Shown: positions 33,600-56,000 of the stretch, one piece after another | Layout: the number at the start of each line of letters is the position of its first letter | Numbering within the stretch: the first letter of the stretch is position 1 | NCBI RefSeq assembly: GCF_027244095.1 | Contig: NC_069657.1 | Location: 149,540,857-149,604,856, forward strand | DNA length: 64,000 nt | Direction of reading: 5' to 3' | DNA from: Hemicordylus capensis | Taxonomy: Eukaryota > Chordata > Lepidosauria > Squamata > Cordylidae | Made by a program: the position numbers and the translations under genes | The notes under the pieces: generated by a model | The model's input: the letters and a program-made list of their open reading frames with translations, nothing else | Databases searched by the model: none | What the model was told of the DNA's origin: nothing

Positions 33600-36350
33600 G
33601 CTTCTTCCTTTTCTTTTGGGCTGTGCTCCTCCCTAGAAAGTGGCCTAGCAACAGAGCATGTCTCCAGCAGCTTCTCCTCGTCCTTTGTTTCCTCCCTTCA
33701 AGGGCCATACAAATCTGAACTTTGGCCCTTCCAGGCCACAACTGCTCAGCCCGTTAGCCATTAACTTGGTTTGCCCAGTAACCAAATCCTGTGTGGGGAG
33801 GGAAAAGGCATGAATGGGTGAGGATTAAACTAGAGTGGGCTGGTTCCATACACAACACTGCTGTGGACCAAACCTGACCTAACTGGATTAGAGCGGTGGG
33901 TTGTCATCCATCCAAAAGGGAAACCACCAGCAAGTGCTTAGATTAGCCAATTGAAAACTGGCCAGGTAGCAATGCTATGGGAATTTTAGCATTCTTCTTC
34001 TGCTCTGCATGCTGGCGATGGTAAGATTAAGAAGACCGACAGGAATTGGCACTCCTTCCTGCAGTCTCTAAAAGCCAGTCACACATTACATAGAAGCTAA
34101 CCCAGGTTTGCCGCTGAGTGTATGCCCACCAGGGAGCCAAAGCAAAACAACATACCTGGGCTGCTCATGAGGCTGGATGAGGCGACTACCTCAAGCAGCA
34201 GACTGGTGGAGGTGGCAGATTGCCCATTTGCTGCCTCTGCCACTTTCCCCAAACCTCATCAGCCACTGCTGCTACAGCCTCTTCCACTCCTTCACCTTTC
34301 AGCTTTTGAAATGTCAAGGGAAGGGAACAGAAGAAGAAGTGCAGAGGTCCCAGACACTTCCCCCTCCCTGCGGCTTTTCAAGAGCCAGAGGTGAGAGAGC
34401 AGAGGAGAAGGGCAGCAGCAGCAACAGTCCATGTGTTGCCGCAGGCTGAAGGGAGGACATGGATGGGGAGGGAGCCCATGAGGCTCACTAGAGTAGGGTG
34501 GGGTGGGGTGAAGAAAGATGGAGGGGGCTCACCATGCTATCTCAGGCACTGGGGGTGGGGCTTGGGCTGGGCCTGGCCTGGTTCTCAGATGAGTATACCT
34601 GTACGGTATACATACTTCTTTCTCTTATACTATGTATTTTTAGGCATATGCTTACAATTGTTCTCGGCACTCTAACCCAAGGCAAAGTCCTGTGCTGAAG
34701 CAGTAGAGCCCAAGTTTTCCATTTACATCAGTCTTCCAAGCTAGGCAACTCAGTCAGCCTTGACAACTTCATTTTCAAGGTCGACAAGATGGGAGGATCT
34801 AGAGAAAAACCATAAACAAGATACAGAAGGCTCTTACGTGCACATCCTATTATGAAATGCAGAAGGAACAGAAGTTGTGTTAAGATTTGAGAAAATATTT
34901 AAGGAGGATGTACTGACAGTTTTAAAAAAATGTTTCAGAGAATCAGAGACAGAAGATGGAGAACAATTGTTCATCCTATCCATTGAGAGTAGGATAAGAA
35001 ACAATAGCTTTAAACTCTAGGTGGATAGATTATAAAGAATGTATCAGCTATAATAGCAGCTCCCAAATGAGAGAGATAAAAAACGCTTTCCTCATGCGTT
35101 TTCAAATGCTTTGGATAGGCATCTAATATGTATAGTGTTACTTGCTTCAGGATAATGAAGCAGATAATCAAATGGGCACCTACCAGTCTTACAACTCTAT
35201 ATGGCTCTGCTGCTGTTTACACTTCCAACTTCTACATGCCCATTTCATAATACCTGCCTATGTTGCAGCTATTGCATATACATAGGAAAAAATTGCCCAT
35301 CCATTCATTTCCTGTAGATGTAGCGCAAGATCCTTTTCTTACAGCACCAGCTTGGATTCCTGTGCATACTTTGCATGCCTATGTGAGAAATGCCACTCTG
35401 TAAATACATCTTTTGTGCATAGCTGTCAAAGATCCCTAGAGGGGTGGTGTAACTTATTAAGCACATTGGTCAAAGAGCAAAAAGCATTCCAGTGCTTCCA
35501 TGGGGGCTAAAATAGTATTGTGATACCACAGCCCTCTTCCCTTTGCACGTTGGCACTGGTATAGGTTAGAGGGCAAACAAGATGGTAGCCCAACAAAGAT
35601 GGGACTATCACCACTACCAAGCCTAGAAAACAAAGTGGTAGTGTTAGCTGATGGTTTGGGTGTTTTTGGTTTTTTTGGGTGTGTGTGTGTGTGTGAAAGA
35701 TCTTTTCTCTTTGCATTATTGCTGGCCCCACTGACTTAAGAGAACTAGCATGGATATGAGCAAGGGCTGGCAGGACTCATCTTGCAGCCACTGTTAATCT
35801 AGTGTGTCTAGGCAGCCCTAGGGAGTGCTACACTGCACAGAGATTCACAAGTGGACACCCTTTATGCAGTGCTGGTCTTAGTTTCTGAACTGCAAAGTGC
35901 ATGTGCATATATAGGAGGACACTTATTTATCACAACAATGAATAGTGAAACATCACAAACTCTCTGCTCAGGGGAAACTACTTCCCAAAAAGTTTGAATG
36001 TAAAGAATCTCAGTGAAGAGCTCTTATTTCATTCCTAGTAGGAATGAGTGGGACTGAATTGGGGGGGGGGGGAGGTGAGATCAGTGCATGGCAGAATTTA
36101 GTTGAGAACATCAGTTTGCTTTTTAATTGAAGAGAACCTTATACTCTTTGAGCAAGTTTCAAAGACATGCCAGATGCTGCTTGAGAAGCTAAAAATTGCC
36201 TTGGGATAGCACTTAACAGAGAAGACAGGACTTCACCCCTCTTTCAAGTCTATAAAATACCAGTCTTGCAAACTGGAAGAATCCATCAATATAACATTGC
36301 AGATTGCCCCACAACAAACAAAATAAAGCAAGAAGGGATATTTGGCTGTG
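33600..36350. other. SLC23A3 upstream region; no gene recognised
   Basis: The first ~150 bp hold the SLC23A3 leader, with upstream ATGs in other frames near 33658, 33706 and 33741. No clear CpG island or TATA box was seen. 34.1-34.6 kb is moderately GC-rich; 35.67-35.70 kb has (GT)n and 36.06 kb a G run. No coding homology was found. Confidence 0.4.
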
Positions 36351-36379
36351 TGTTCAAGAAGGTTGCTTCCTGAGTATCA

Positions 36380-36540
36380 CACCCATCCTGCAGCAGCTCC
36401 ATTGAGTACCACTCTGCTTCCGGGTTAGATTCAAGGTGCTGGTCTTGACCTTAAAAAGCTCTACATAGCTTGGGGCAAGGGTACTAGTTGGACATTTGCG
36501 CATGTGAACCTGCCAGGGCCCTCTGCTCAGCATCTGCAAT
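36380..36540 (+). mobile_element. L2 3' fragment
   Basis: A plus-strand piece with YHSASGLDSRCW and similar text, matching the L2 C-terminal block (HSASGFRFKVLVLTLK in better copies) after frame changes. It directly precedes the longer L2 copy. Confidence 0.55.
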
Positions 36541-39505
36541 GCCAGGTTCGTCCAAAATAAATCGGAACTCATCCATGATTTGATCATGGATGAAGGGGCC
36601 AACCTGGTGTGTATTACCGAGACTTGGTTGGGGGGAGGCTAGTGGTCCAGTTTGGTCCCAACTTCTTTCTCCAGGATATTCTGTAGAGGAGAAGGTGAGG
36701 GGACGTGGGCAGGGAGGTAGAGTGGCTGTGATCTATAAGAATAACATCTCCCTTACCAGGGTCCCTGTTAGGGTATCGGACCATATTGAATGCGTGTACT
36801 TGAGTTTGGGGACCAGGGATAGATTGGGACTTCTGTTGGTGTACCGATCGCCCTGCTGCCCTATAGAATCCCTTACTGAGCTCTCAGACTTGGTCGCGGA
36901 ACTTGCGTTGGAGTCTCACAGACTTTTGGTGCTGGGGACTTCAATGTTCATTTCAGGACCAATTTGTCCGGGGCAGCTCAGGAGTTCATAGTGGCCATGA
37001 AAACTATGGGCCTATCCCAAGCGGTCTCTGGATCGACACATATTGCAAGTCACACACTTGATTTGGTCTTTTACTCTGATCGGAGTGGTGTTCCGTGGGT
37101 GGGGACTCCTATGATTTCCCCATTGTCATGGATGGACCACCATCTGGTTAAGGTTGGACTTACAACCGCTTTCCACCTTCGCAGGGGTGAGGGGCCTATT
37201 AGAATGGTCTGCCCGAAGAGGTTACTGGATCCGGTAGGATTCCAAGAAGCCTTGGAGGGATTCAGTGTTGGCTCTGCTGGTGATCCTGTTGATGTCCTGG
37301 TTGAGAACTGGAACAACTTGCTCACCAGGGCAGTAGACATGATTGCTCCTAAGCGTCCCCTGCAAACTGCTTCAAAATTGGCCCCTTGGTATACGGAAGA
37401 TCTACGGGGGATGAAGCGGCAAGGGAGGCGACTGGAGCGCAAGTGGAGAAAAACACGACTCGAATCCGACAGATTACGACATAGAGCACATTTAAAGATC
37501 TATGCTCAGGTGATACGTGCAGCAAAGAAGCCGTTCTTTTCTGCCCGTATTGCCTCTGCAAGTTTATGTCCAGCGGAGTTGTTCAGGGTTGTGAGGGGAC
37601 AAGTGTCTGCCCCCTCTCCCTTGAACCAGAATTTTGAAGCATCGGTTACCCACTGTGGTGTGTTTAATGAATTTTTCGCAGACAAAATCTCTCGGATTCG
37701 GGCCGACTTAGGTGGAGACTCCACAATTAATTTGACGTCTGAACTGGAGGTGTCCAACTCCTCTTATGCAATTCGACTGGATCAATTTCAGTTTGTGACT
37801 GCTGATGATGTGGACAAGCTGCTTGGAGCGGTTAGGCCTACCGCTTGTTCCCTTGATCCTTGTCCAACATGGCTTGTTCTATCTAGCAGGGAGGCTGTTG
37901 TAGGCGGCCTGGTAGAAAGCATAAATGCTTCTCTGAGGGAGGGCAGGATGCCTCCTTAAGGAGGCAGTTATTAGACCTCTTCTAAAAAAACCTGTGTTAG
38001 ATCCCTCAGAGTTGAGCAATTATAGCCAGTTTCCAGTCTCCCATGGTTGGGCAAGGTAATTGAGAGGGTGGTGGCCTCTCAGCTCCAGGTGGTCTTGGAG
38101 GAAACTGATTATCTAGACCCATTTCAAACTGGTTTTCGGGCGGGCTATGGGGTGGAGACTGCCTTGGTCGGCCTGATGGATAATCTCCAATTGGGAATTG
38201 ACAGAGGAATTGTGACTGTGTTGGTCCTCTTGGATCTCTCGGCTACTTTCGATACTATCAACCATAGTATCCTTCTGGAACGTCTGAGAGTGCTGGGGGT
38301 GGGAGGCACTGTTTTACAGTGGTTCCGCTCCTACCTCTTGGACAGATTCCAGATGGTGTTGATTGGAGATTGTTGCTCTTCAAAATCTGAGCTTAAGTAT
38401 GGTGTCCCTCAAGACTCCATACTTTCTCCAATGCTTTTTAATATCTACATGAAACCGCTGGGAGAGATCATCAGGGGATTTGGAGCTGAGTGTTACCAGT
38501 ATGCTGATGACACCCAAATCTACTTCTCCATGTCAACTTCTTCAGGAGTTGGCATATCCTCCCTAAACGCCAGCCTGGAAGCAGTAATGGGCTGAATGAG
38601 GGAGAATAAACTGAGGCTGAATCCAGATAAGATGGAGGTACTTATTGTGTGGGGTCGGAACTCTAGAGACTATTTTGATCTACCTGTTCTAGACGGGGTC
38701 ACACTTCCCCAAAAGGAACAGGTTCACAGTCTGGGAGTACTTCTGGATCAACGTCTCTCCTTGGTTTCTCAGGTGGAGGTGGTGGCCAGGGGGGCTTTCT
38801 ATCAGCTCCGGCTGATACGCCAGCTGTGCCCGTTTCTCGAGATCAATGACCTCAAAACAGTGGGACATTTGTTGGTAACTTCCAGACTTGACTTCTGTAA
38901 TGCACTCTACGTGGGGCTGCCTTTGTACATAGTCTGGAACTTCAGTTGGTCCAGAATGCGGCAGCCAGGTTGGTCTCTGGGTCATCTTGGAGAAACCACA
39001 TTACTCCTCTGTTTGATGGAGCTACACTGGCTGCCAATAGGTTTCCGGGCAAAATACAAAGTGCTAGTTATAACTTATAAAGCCCTAAACGGCTTAGGTC
39101 CTGGGTCTTCTTCGTTACGAGCCCCACCGCCCATTGAGGTCACTTGAGGAGGTCCGTCTCTAGTTGCCAACTCATTTGGTGGCTACACAGAGACAGGCCT
39201 TCTCAGCTGCTGCCCCGAGATTTTGGAATGCACTCTCTCTGCTGGGATACGAGCCTCCCCATCTCTGGCAATTCTTAAAAAACACATCTCTTCAACCAGG
39301 CTTTCTCAGCTTTTTAAAACTTGTTTTTTTAATTGTTCTGATTATTTAATTGCTGTTTTACGATGTTTTTAATTGTTAATCGTTTTATGCTTTATAATTT
39401 TTGTTTTAATTATTAACTATTTTTAATGGTGTGTTTTAATGTAAACCGCTCTGAGCCTTTTGGAAGGGCGGTACAAAAGTTCAAACAAACAAACAAACAA
39501 ATCAA
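36540..39505 (+). mobile_element. L2 LINE, most of ORF2 plus 3' end
   Basis: About 3 kb in plus orientation. It starts within the endonuclease (LVCITETWLGGG-like near 36600; IYKNNISLTRVPV; FYSDRSGVPWVGTP; DHHLVKVGL). The reverse transcriptase has DPFQTGFRAGYGVETALVGL, TVLVLLDLSATFDTINHSI, YGVPQDSILSPMLFNIYMKP and catalytic YADD (38500-38511). It ends with HWLPIGFRAKYKVLVIT and KALNGLGPG. The 3' UTR has GTAAACCGCTCTGAGCC and an (AAAC)n tail. The frame is open for 331, 182 and 183 codons with shifts near 36.95, 37.96 and 39.0 kb and an in-frame TGA at 38593-38595. VPQDS replaces the usual VPQGS. Start is 5'-truncated. Confidence 0.93.
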
Positions 39506-39589
39506 TCTCAGGTCCTGCCACAAACAGAGATCCAGGATCTAGAGAAAGGGCCGTTTGTTTTGTTTGTTTAAAAAACTTTGCTCCCCTAC

Positions 39590-39945
39590 CCCCGGGCTTT
39601 GGAATACCCTCCCCAAAGAGCATTGCCATGCTCCGCCCTTGTTTTTAAAAAACAATTAAAAACAGATTTTTAAAGAGGCTTTTAAATGTTTTATCTGCTT
39701 ATATCTGGTAAGTTCCTTAGTTTGTATATTTCCCAGTTTTTAGGTTATTAACTTTTAATTTGAAACTTTATTTAAAAAACCTTTAATTTTAAATATGGCT
39801 TTAGCTTGGTCTTTTAACTTGTTTAACTTCATTAATCTTTTATTTTACATTGTATCTACTTTAGTAATGTTGTGAGCCGCCCCAAGCAGTAGTGTACTGG
39901 AGGGTCGGAGTATGAATATTTTAGATAAGTAATAAAAATAAAGTA
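39590..39945 (+). mobile_element. L2-like 3' end
   Basis: GGGCTTTGGAATACCCTCC, an A/T-rich 3' UTR and GTGAGCCGCCCCAAGCAGT give a second, shorter LINE 3' end in the same orientation directly after the long L2. Confidence 0.7.
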
Positions 39946-39974
39946 GCAAGACAAAAATCACACCAATAGCTGCC

Positions 39975-39980
39975 TTTATT
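39975..39980 (-). terminator. Candidate CNPPD1 poly(A) signal
   Basis: AATAAA on the minus strand, about 0.9 kb after the CNPPD1 stop codon and before any other minus-strand gene. Position only; cleavage is not shown. Confidence 0.35.
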
Positions 39981-40898
39981 AGAAGAGATCCCATCTACAA
40001 GAAATTGTGAAAAAACTACAGCAAAAAATGCTGGCAAGAACACAGGGTAGAGAGTGGGTGCCATCCCTCTACCCCTTCCCCACCCTGAGAACAAGAGGGG
40101 GCAGTCAGGCACTCACCAATGAGGGGCAGGGGCAACAAAGCACTGAATTAGCCTTATGTAACAGGTCCTGGGCCTCCTTAATGATCAGCACCATTTCCCA
40201 GCATTAAGACTGAAGAAAGCCACAGTAGGTTGGTCTGGTATGACTTTTAGAAATGGTTGACCACATTGACAGCAAGCAATACTTGTCTTCCCGATAGGGA
40301 GCAAAAGGACAGGCTCAGGCCAATGAGCAAGTTCACACATCATGTTAACTGTGTGGTAAAGACAGTTATAATTGCCTGAATGTATAAAATTGCTAGCATT
40401 TGTCACCGTGGTAGCAAGTCACCACAGATCATTACTTCTTACTGCCTCAGGCAAAATGACCACAAGTAGTGCCAAGTCAGAAGTCCAATTCATAATGCCT
40501 GATGCTAGCAGCCCCATTGTGTGAATTTACCCTCAAGTGCTACCTATTGAGGAAAGGCTTCAGCAGGCCTCCATGGCAAATAACTGGCTCCACATAAATG
40601 GAAGAAGGGTTAGAAAAGACCAAGGAGGGCCTCACTGTTTCAGTCTTCATCTTACCCCAGCTTTATGCTCCTAATATGGGATGCATTCTTCTAGCCTGTG
40701 GCCCTTAAGCAAAGCTGTAAACTTGGGGGCAGGGAAGTGCTGGAGGTTGTACCCAGGAAGGGGAGTCGACATCTACTGGGATAAAGGCAAATAAATATCT
40801 CCTCTTCCACTCCCAGACTTTCCTGCTTTATACCTTTCCCATTGAAGTGCCCCAGACCCTGCCCATCCAAGGCTAAACTATGCCCCCTCCCTCCAGCC

Positions 40899-51923
<11,025 letters not shown>

Positions 51924-52678
51924 CCTGCTAAGCACGGAGGGAGCGTCGAGGGCGCTGCTTCCTGGATGCGACTTCTTTAGGGCCGGTGCAGGCAGCGCGC
52001 AGCTGCGGGGTGCGGGCTCCGTCGGGCGACCCCTGCTTTGGGCTGGGAACTGCCCAGCGAACGCTCCTTCGCTGGTGGCGCCGCGAAGGAAGAGGGAAAA
52101 AGGCCCACCCCGGCTTCTCGCCTTCCTGTTCCTGGGGCGGGCCAGGAGGCGGATCTCTTCCCTGGCCCTCCCTCTTGGCAAGAGAGGCGGCACGCGCTCT
52201 TGAGTCTGCCGTCGGAGCAGCTTCCGAGCTGCCGGGGAGCGGGGCCAGAGAGCTAGGGAGGATTGCTAGGAGATTGCTTCTCCTCTCTTCTCATCCCCCG
52301 TTCGTTCACCTTGCCTCCGGGGCGGGTTTGAGCTGGAGAACCGAACGACTTCGCTTCAGCTGGAGCGCCGGTGTCGTCGTTAAGAGTGCTGATCTAGGAC
52401 CCGGGGGGGACTGTTCAAAACCTCACTTGGGCGGGAGGGGCCTGCAGCCTAGCCTACCCCAGGGGTCCAGCGAGAAAAAGGGAAATGGAGGCAGTGTCTA
52501 CCCAAATGAAAATTCTAGCTCCCCGAATGAAACTCTTTCAGTTCTCATATTTCTAACATTTCAGTAATTTAAAAACTCAGCTGCTAAAAATACAGCTTAG
52601 GCAGCCAAAGGGTGGTGGGATGGGGGCAAGGTTCATTGGTCATAGCGAGGAAATCTGAATGTCGGTAACAAATACAGG

Positions 52679-53016
52679 CAGGGGCATAGCAAGGTTGGAG
52701 TGGGCCCAGAGATAAGATTTAAAAATGCGCCCCCCCCCGAAGCTCAGCTCATGAAATAAATAAATCTTGTTATTTTTAAAAAGGTTTTGTAAATTGTGGA
52801 CGATGCAAGTCATTTAATGATACTAGAGAAAGACATGCTGTTATGGTAGCTCCAGGTCTTAACACCCACATTAATTTTGGAGGATGAATACAAGTGAAGG
52901 AAGCATGGGCGGGCGGGTACGGAGCTAGAGGAGTCAGTCATGTGACTTGCCTCTGAGGGGGCCCCCAAGGCAGTGGGCCCCCAGACAACCCTTGCCCTAT
53001 TATAGTTATACCCCTG
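52679..53016. mobile_element. hAT MITE, CAGGGGCGTAGC family (long)
   Basis: A 338-bp element. Ends are CAGGGGCATAGCAAGGTTGG and, in complement, CAGGGGTATAACTATAAT. Flanks AATACAGG and AATGCAGG differ at one position. It shares GGAGTGGGCCCAGAGA with the copy at 50607 and has about 160 bp of extra interior. Confidence 0.88.
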
Positions 53017-53047
53017 AATGCAGGAGAGGTGTGAACAGTTTTAAATG

Positions 53048-53285
53048 CCTCATATTTTATTTTTACATTTCTATCCTGCTCTTCCTCCAAGGAGCCCAGA
53101 GGAGTGTTTATTCTCACAACAACCCTGTGAGGTAGGTTAGGATGAGAGAGAAGTGCCTGGCTCAGAATCACCCAGTGAGTTTCATGGCTGTATGGGGATT
53201 TGATCTCAGGTTTTCCCAGTCCTACTCTAAAAGTGAGACTTGACAGCACAACTTTACCTTTACTCTAACCACTACAGCATGGTGA
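53048..53285 (-). repeat. tRNA-derived SINE with ATAAA-type tail
   Basis: The family at 3385: on the minus strand, a GTAGTGGTTAGAGTA head, a B-box-like GAGATCAAATCCCC, and a body with CTCATCCTAACCTACCTC. A short foreign-looking piece (TTGACAGCACAACTTTACC, like a Sauria tail) sits between the A and B boxes. Confidence 0.8.
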
Positions 53286-53934
53286 TGACTTTGAAGTCAG
53301 AGGAATGACTTCATGCCTAGTGCCCTGAACAAGGAAGAACATCCAACCAATTTAAATTGTACATTAAATATATTGCAGCTTCCACATCAGCTTCTGTTGT
53401 TGATGCCTTGGGGGCCGTTGCTTCTTAAGTACCACTGATCCCCCTTTGGTGCACATAACAGTAAAAGATGTAATAAAATAAGACATATTTAGTGTCTGTA
53501 TCTAATGGTCTTTACAATGAAAACCAATGAACTATAAAATGAAGTTGAGATATGTTCAGAGAAACAGGATTAAATTAATTCATGCACCTAAAGCTGAAGC
53601 AGAAATACAAACAGGGAAGATTACAGAAGGGCAGGAAATGCAGAGATAAGACAGGAACTGGGCCCATTCAAATGAATAAGTGTGAACACAAATCAAGATG
53701 AATGAAGAGTTGGCAAACTTAGGGGTTTGCAATTGGAAGGAAAGATGGGGAAGAAACTGTTGCTATGCACTGCAAAGACAGAGTTATCACCTCTTGCAGT
53801 GCTCAGCCAGCCGCTGCAAGTGAACATAAGAACATGTAACAGCTTGGCATGGCTCATGCATTCTTGTGTACTGGGGTTGTGGGGAAATGAGTTCTATTGA
53901 GACCGACCAGGGTAGGTCCAAGTGTAAGCATTAG

Positions 53935-55640
53935 AACATATGAAAGGTCTTGCTGGATTAGGTCTAAGGCATATCTAGTCCATCATACCTCTGGGAAGCC
54001 AACAGGAGATCAGTGTGTGCCACATCTGTCATTGCTCCTCTGCCACTGGCATTCAGGGGCATTCTGACTCTGAACCTGTAGGTAATATGTCCTTCATGAA
54101 TTTGTCTAGGCCTAGGCTTCACTTAAAGCCATCCAAGCTGGTTACCATCACCACATCCCATGGCAGAGAATTCTATAGATTAATTATGTGCTGTGTGAAA
54201 CAGTACTTCCATTTCCCAGTCCTAAATTTCCTGGCAATCAGTTTGATGGGATGGCATCTGGTTTTAGTGTTGTGAGAGAGGGAGAAGAACTGGCTGAATG
54301 TTTCCCCATTCACTCTTTCCACACCATGTGTAATTTTATAAACCTATCATATCTCCCCTTAGTCACCATTTTTCTAAACTAAAAAGGCTCAAATGTTGTA
54401 GTCTGACCTCATAGCTCTAGACTCCCAATCATCTTGGTTGCCCTCTTCTGCATCTTTTTCAATTATACAATATCCTTGAGATATGGGGAACATAGGAAGC
54501 TACTTTATACCGAGTCAGACCATTGATTTACCTAGCTCAGTAGTCAACCCTGACTGGCAGTAGCTCTCCAAGGTTTCAGGCAGGAGTCTTTCCCAGCCCT
54601 ATTTGGGAGATTCCAGATAGTGAGCATGGGATCTTTTGCATATATACATGCATTCATGATACTTTGGGCCCATCTCCTAAGGTGTATATCTTACAGTGCT
54701 CACATGTAGTCACCCATCCAAATGCCAACCAAGTCAGATTCTGCTTAGCAAAGGAGACTATTAATGCTTGCTACCACAAGAACAGCTGTCCTCCAACAGA
54801 ACTGTATACAATATTCTAAATGTGTCAACACATTTGATAATGGCATCATAATAGTAACAGTTTTGTTTTCAATCCCATTCTTAATGATCTCGAGCATGAA
54901 ATTTGCCTTTTTCCTAGCTGCTGTGCACTAAGTCAATATTTTCAATGAGCTGTTCACCATAACCCCAATATCCTTCTCCTGGTCAGTCACAGACAACTCA
55001 GACTCCATCAGTATATATGTGAGGTTGGGATTTTTTGTTCCAGTGTGCATCACTTTACACTTACTGACATTGAACTGTGTTTGCCATTTTGACCAAGTTT
55101 GAGGAGGCTCCTCACAATCTGTTTTGGATTTCATTACTCTATATATTTTAGTGTCATCTGCAAATTCGGTCACTTCACTGCTTACCCCAATTCCTTCATC
55201 ATTTATGAATCAATTAAAAAGCACTGCTCCCAACACAAATATGTGGGGGACACCACCTTTTCCATCTCTCCACTGTGGAAATTGTCCATTTATTCCTACC
55301 CTTTATTTCCTATCATTCAGGCAGTTACTAATCCATGAATGAACTGGTCCCCAATCCTTTGACTGCTAAATTTACTCAAGCATTTGATGAAGGATCTTGC
55401 CAAAAGCTTTTTGAAAGTTCAAGTGTACTATGTCAACTGGATCACTTCTATCCACATTACCACTGACACTCTCAAAGAACTCCAAAAGGTTAGTGAGGCA
55501 AGACTTTGCAGAAGCCATACTGAATCTCCTTCAGCAAGATCAGTTCTTCTATACGTTTAACAATTTTATCTTTAATTATGCAAAGAATTCATTCATCTAC
55601 TCTAGAATCTCCTTAGCCCTTCCTTTAAAATTGGGCTTTT
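53935..55640 (-). mobile_element. CR1 LINE, end of ORF2 and 3' region
   Basis: A minus-strand CR1. At 54928-55173 it reads EFADDTKIYRV (the catalytic FADD block), FNVSKCKVMHTG, LTYILMESELSVTDQEKDIG. Downstream come the last ORF2 and 3' blocks, matching CR1 by GGCAGAGAATTCTATAG, CTAAATTTCCTGGCAATCAG and CATCTTGGTTGCCCTCTTC. It is interrupted at 54486-54795 by a SINE. It is 5'-truncated near 55640 and carries several frame changes. Confidence 0.9.
54486..54795 (-). repeat. 5S/tRNA chimeric SINE nested in CR1
   Basis: On the minus strand: 5S-like module (CTAAGCAGAATCTGACTTGG, then GGATGGGTGACTACATG), a degraded tRNA-like unit, and the common body ending GACTCGGTATAAAGTAGC. CR1 sequence resumes on both sides (GAGATATGGGG on the left, CAGAACTGTATACAATA on the right), so the SINE is the younger. 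Confidence 0.82.
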
Positions 55641-55808
55641 TCCTAAAGGTCCACCACAACCATGCTGCCACATGCCTGCAGCAACAGTTGGCAATCATGC
55701 AATATCTCAGGAACAGAAGCTTTGCAACTCTACAAAGATGCTGCCTGCCTCTCCCTCCTTTTCAGTGGACTGGGCTTTTCTCCACAACACCTTAAATACA
55801 TAAAGGTG

Positions 55809-55814
55809 TTTATT
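55809..55814 (-). terminator. Candidate MMAB poly(A) signal
   Basis: AATAAA on the minus strand, 187-192 bp after the MMAB stop codon. A typical distance; cleavage is not shown. Confidence 0.5.
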
Positions 55815-56000
55815 TTTCACAATCACTCTGAATTCTCTCAACTAAATTGCTGTCCAATGCAAAATGGCCAATGACTTGGACTGGTATACTTTGAATTCTT
55901 TCTCAGGAGGGCTTCCCAACAGATCAGATTATTTGCATTTTAACTCTCGTCATCTCTGGCTGAAGTTCACACATGCCACATCTTGCATCATGGCCTCATC

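Noticed and set aside
36964-37959. 331-codon open frame as a host gene
   Set aside because: It is L2 ORF2 (endonuclease to RT linker).
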